DNA of 7,947 nucleotides from Gammaproteobacteria bacterium (GTDB lineage: Bacteria > Pseudomonadota > Gammaproteobacteria > Steroidobacterales > JACDCP01): NCBI GenBank assembly GCA_013817465.1, contig JACDCP010000150.1, positions 1 through 7,947 on the forward strand, in the 5' to 3' direction. This document shows positions 5,885 through 7,947 of this stretch, piece after piece. The translations under genes and the position numbers were made by a program. Every line of letters starts with the position of its first letter. Within the stretch, counting starts at the first letter, position 1. The notes under the pieces are model-generated. The model made no database searches, was not told the origin of the DNA, and saw only the letters and a program-made list of their open reading frames with translations.

Positions 5885-6862
5885 GTGCCGGCCGGTATCA
5901 TTCGCTTCGGCAGCCTGACCGCTCGCCTACGCTACGCCGATCCACAGCGTGGGGAGGACGTCGCCCGGATCTTCGGCACGCCGCTCAAGCCGCCCACGGC
6001 TGCACTGCTTGCACAGGTCGCCGCCGATATCACGCTGGCCGAGGCGAGCCGTGCCGATGGGTCAGCGCGCCCCCGGGTGCCCGGCGATGGCATGGTTCTC
6101 CGCCATGGCTCTCGCCGCCTCGAGATCCACACCGAGCACATGTCCGCCGTACTCGATCGGAACGCAGATCCCGCGCGGGCCGAGCTGGCCCTGCTCAAGC
6201 CGTATCCGCCCCACTTCGAGCTGTGCGTGCATCTCGCGGTGGTCTTCCACAAGCTGCTCTTTCTGCTGGACCGGGTGGTGCTCCACGCAGCGGCCGTCCG
6301 GTTCGGCGGGCGTGTCAGCCTGTTGCTCGGCGACCGTGGGGCGGGCAAGAGCACCATCGCCTTGCGGCTGGCGCGCGCCGGCGGGACGGTGCTCGGCGAG
6401 GATCATGTGATCCTGAAGCGGTGCGGCGCAGGCTTTACCGTGAGCGGCTGCGACGAGCGATCGCGCCTGGACGCCAAGACTGAGGGGTACTTCTTCGCGG
6501 AACCGCTACCCGTCGAGCCGGCCGACTTCGCCGGACGATTGAAGAAGGAGATGCCCGCGCGGGCGCTGTTCTCATCCGAACCTTACACCGATGAGCGCGC
6601 CGACCTGCTTTTTTTCGCGCGGCCCGGATCGGGCTTCGCGATCACGCCCCTCTCACGGCAGACGGCGCTCCTCAAGCTCATGGCGGCCGCCGGCAAGCTC
6701 CAGCGGTTCGTCGACTTCACCGATCGCGGCCGCTTTCTCGACATGCTTTCCGACTTCGTGCGCACGGTCACTGTGTACGATCTCGAGCTGGGCCCGGATC
6801 TCGGCGAGCTCGACCGGCTCGTGCGCTTCCTCCAGGTCGACGAGCCGGACCCCCGGGCATGA
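5885..6862 (+). CDS. HprK-related kinase A (HPr-rel-A system)
   Basis: P-loop kinase related to HPr kinase/phosphorylase, 325 residues, cytoplasmic. The N-terminal half (1-125) is family-specific. The kinase core follows: LDRVVLHAAAV (H134), strand and Walker A at LLLGDRGAGKST (G149-S156), and GEDH (E172-D173) where HPr kinases have an acidic pair. Bifunctional HPr kinases are about 310 residues with a different N-terminal domain, and no HPr-like partner gene lies here, so the substrate is unlikely to be HPr. Related kinases phosphorylate the C-terminal Ser of lasso precursors in paeninodin-type clusters, a useful but unproven analogy. GTG start, 7 bp after the peptidase-like gene, with only a weak AGCAGG upstream. 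The stop overlaps the glycosyltransferase start by 4 bp. The family call is confident; the substrate is not visible. Confidence 0.88.
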   Translation: MPAGIIRFGSLTARLRYADPQRGEDVARIFGTPLKPPTAALLAQVAADITLAEASRADGSARPRVPGDGMVLRHGSRRLEIHTEHMSAVLDRNADPARAELALLKPYPPHFELCVHLAVVFHKLLFLLDRVVLHAAAVRFGGRVSLLLGDRGAGKSTIALRLARAGGTVLGEDHVILKRCGAGFTVSGCDERSRLDAKTEGYFFAEPLPVEPADFAGRLKKEMPARALFSSEPYTDERADLLFFARPGSGFAITPLSRQTALLKLMAAAGKLQRFVDFTDRGRFLDMLSDFVRTVTVYDLELGPDLGELDRLVRFLQVDEPDPRA

Positions 6863-7947
6863 CGGCCGGTGCAGACCTCACCGCGCCGCCGGCCTCGTCG
6901 CGGACGGTGGTCGCGTTTCAGGGAAGCCGGACAGGACGTTCTGCATTCGCGCTCGTCAATTCCCGCTGGAGCGAGGGATTGGCGGCCAGCGGCGAGTATG
7001 ACCTCGTGGATCACGGCGCCGGCGGAGGACCGCCGGCCGACATACTCATCCACCACGACTTCGAGTCGCACTTCACCGATTTCTCGCCGCCTGCCGGGCT
7101 GCGCGCCGTCGCCGTCCGGACCTGGGACTTCGGTCCGTTGCCCCCGGCCTGGGCCGAGCGGATCAACTCGCGGTTCCACCAGTACTGGGCCCACAGCCGC
7201 TGGATCGCCCGGCAGGCACGGGTCGCAGGCGTCGCCGAAGACCGCATCCGCGTCATTCCGCACGGCGTGGACCCGCGCCTGTTCCGGCCCGAGGGCGACC
7301 TGTATCCCCTGCCACCGGGTACGCGCTTCGCCTTCCTCTTTGCCGGCGGCGTCTGCTTCCGCAAGGGCACCGACATCCTGCTCAAGGCATACGCCGAGGC
7401 TTTCTCGGCGGCCGATGCAGTGGCACTCGTGATCAAGGATCATTCGCGCGACCTGTTCTATCAGGAGGACACGATTCGCCAGCGCATGCTCGAACTGATG
7501 CGCGACCCGGGAGCGCCGGCCATCGTCCACATCGACCGCTTCCTCTCCGATATCGATCTTGCCGCGCTCTACCGCGCCTGCGATGTCGCCGTATTCCCCT
7601 ACCGCGCCGAGGGCTTCTGTCTGCCTATCCTGGAGTGCATGGCGGCAGGCACGCCGGCCATCGTGCCGCGATTCGGCGCATGCCTGGACTTCTGCAGCGA
7701 CGAGACCTCCTACCTGATGCCCGTCCTGCGTGTCCACGTGCCGGTGCATCGGCGCTTCAAGGTCGCCCTCGGCTTCTCAGACGACATCGACGAAGTCGAT
7801 TTCTGCGAGGTCCGGGTGTCGACGCTCGCCGAGTTTCTCCGCCGCGCCTACGAGGCGCCGGCAGCCGAGCGGGCGAGCAAGGCGGCGGCGGGGGTAGCCG
7901 TCGCCCATGGCACGTTTACCTGGCGGGAGTCGCTTACCTGCGTGCGC
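6859..7947 (+). CDS. Glycosyltransferase, GT4-like, incomplete at window end
   Basis: Predicted retaining GT-B glycosyltransferase transferring sugar from a nucleotide donor; 363 residues are present and there is no stop codon. Landmarks: an N-terminal domain with PADILIHHDFESHF, the hinge motif VIPHGVDPRLFRPEG (H135-G136-V-D138), FAGGVCFRKGTDILL (R168-K169, the donor phosphate-binding pair), a VFPYRAEGFCLPILEC segment with the E251-x7-E259 signature of GT4 enzymes, and GTPAIVPRFG. The ATG lies inside the kinase stop (ATGA), so the two are probably co-translated. Its acceptor could be a peptide product of this system or a cell-surface glycan. No signal peptide or membrane segment is seen. The missing C-terminus prevents a finer family call. 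Confidence 0.9.
   Translation, partial: MTAGADLTAPPASSRTVVAFQGSRTGRSAFALVNSRWSEGLAASGEYDLVDHGAGGGPPADILIHHDFESHFTDFSPPAGLRAVAVRTWDFGPLPPAWAERINSRFHQYWAHSRWIARQARVAGVAEDRIRVIPHGVDPRLFRPEGDLYPLPPGTRFAFLFAGGVCFRKGTDILLKAYAEAFSAADAVALVIKDHSRDLFYQEDTIRQRMLELMRDPGAPAIVHIDRFLSDIDLAALYRACDVAVFPYRAEGFCLPILECMAAGTPAIVPRFGACLDFCSDETSYLMPVLRVHVPVHRRFKVALGFSDDIDEVDFCEVRVSTLAEFLRRAYEAPAAERASKAAAGVAVAHGTFTWRESLTCVR

Noticed and set aside
6583..7749. Minus-strand open frame of 388 codons
   Set aside because: It is antisense to the end of the kinase and most of the glycosyltransferase, both clearly coding on the plus strand; its composition is that of a shadow frame.
1..7947. CRISPR arrays, tRNA/rRNA genes, insertion sequences
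   Set aside because: No regularly spaced repeats, no cloverleaf or rRNA-like sequence, and no transposase motifs were seen; the 29-bp repeats are only two copies and coding in origin.

Overview
The window is a piece of a high-GC chromosome with dense, GC-ending codon use, tightly packed genes and GTG/TTG starts next to ATG. The gene types (an aa3-type cytochrome c oxidase with an extended subunit I, and a PqqD-like / HPr-kinase-like / nucleotidyltransferase / signal-peptidase-like cluster) fit a proteobacterium. The sequence alone does not let me name a genus.

Left part, minus strand (1-1906): the N-terminal 635 residues of cytochrome c oxidase subunit I. The heme and CuB ligands, the His-Tyr cross-link pair and the D-channel acid are in place, but glutamine stands where the K-channel lysine is expected. 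The protein continues past the catalytic core into a linker and a further membrane segment, so it is probably a subunit I+III fusion whose end lies outside the window.

Middle part (1907-3577): a scrambled junction. A 29-bp direct repeat with 27 matches occurs at 1902-1930 and 3167-3195. Both copies encode, on the minus strand, the end of a protein finishing HYLK(S/G)LQ, with its stop codon overlapping an ATG. This looks like the tail of oxidase subunit II or a cytochrome c. Between the copies lies a plus-strand ATP-grasp-like gene that loses its expected C-terminal half at about 2964. Other short pieces are a possible SRAP N-terminus on the minus strand, an unassigned open frame to 3158, and a possible small ORF coupled to the next gene.

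Right part, plus strand (3578-7947, running off the end): a nucleotidyltransferase (PF14907-like), then after a 134-bp gap a tight run of four genes: PqqD-like protein, S24/S26 peptidase-like protein, HprK-related kinase A, and a GT4 glycosyltransferase. Gaps in this run are 18 bp, 7 bp and a 4-bp overlap. The set resembles the 'HPr-rel-A' systems of protein-family collections. It shares a nucleotidyltransferase and an HPr-kinase-like enzyme with kinase-bearing lasso peptide clusters such as paeninodin. The role suggested by inference is binding of a peptide by the PqqD protein, cleavage by the peptidase-like protein, and decoration by the kinase, nucleotidyltransferase and glycosyltransferase. 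No separate precursor gene or cyclase is visible. The most interesting feature is the C-terminus of the PqqD protein, which reads like the recognition leader of a lasso-type precursor peptide.
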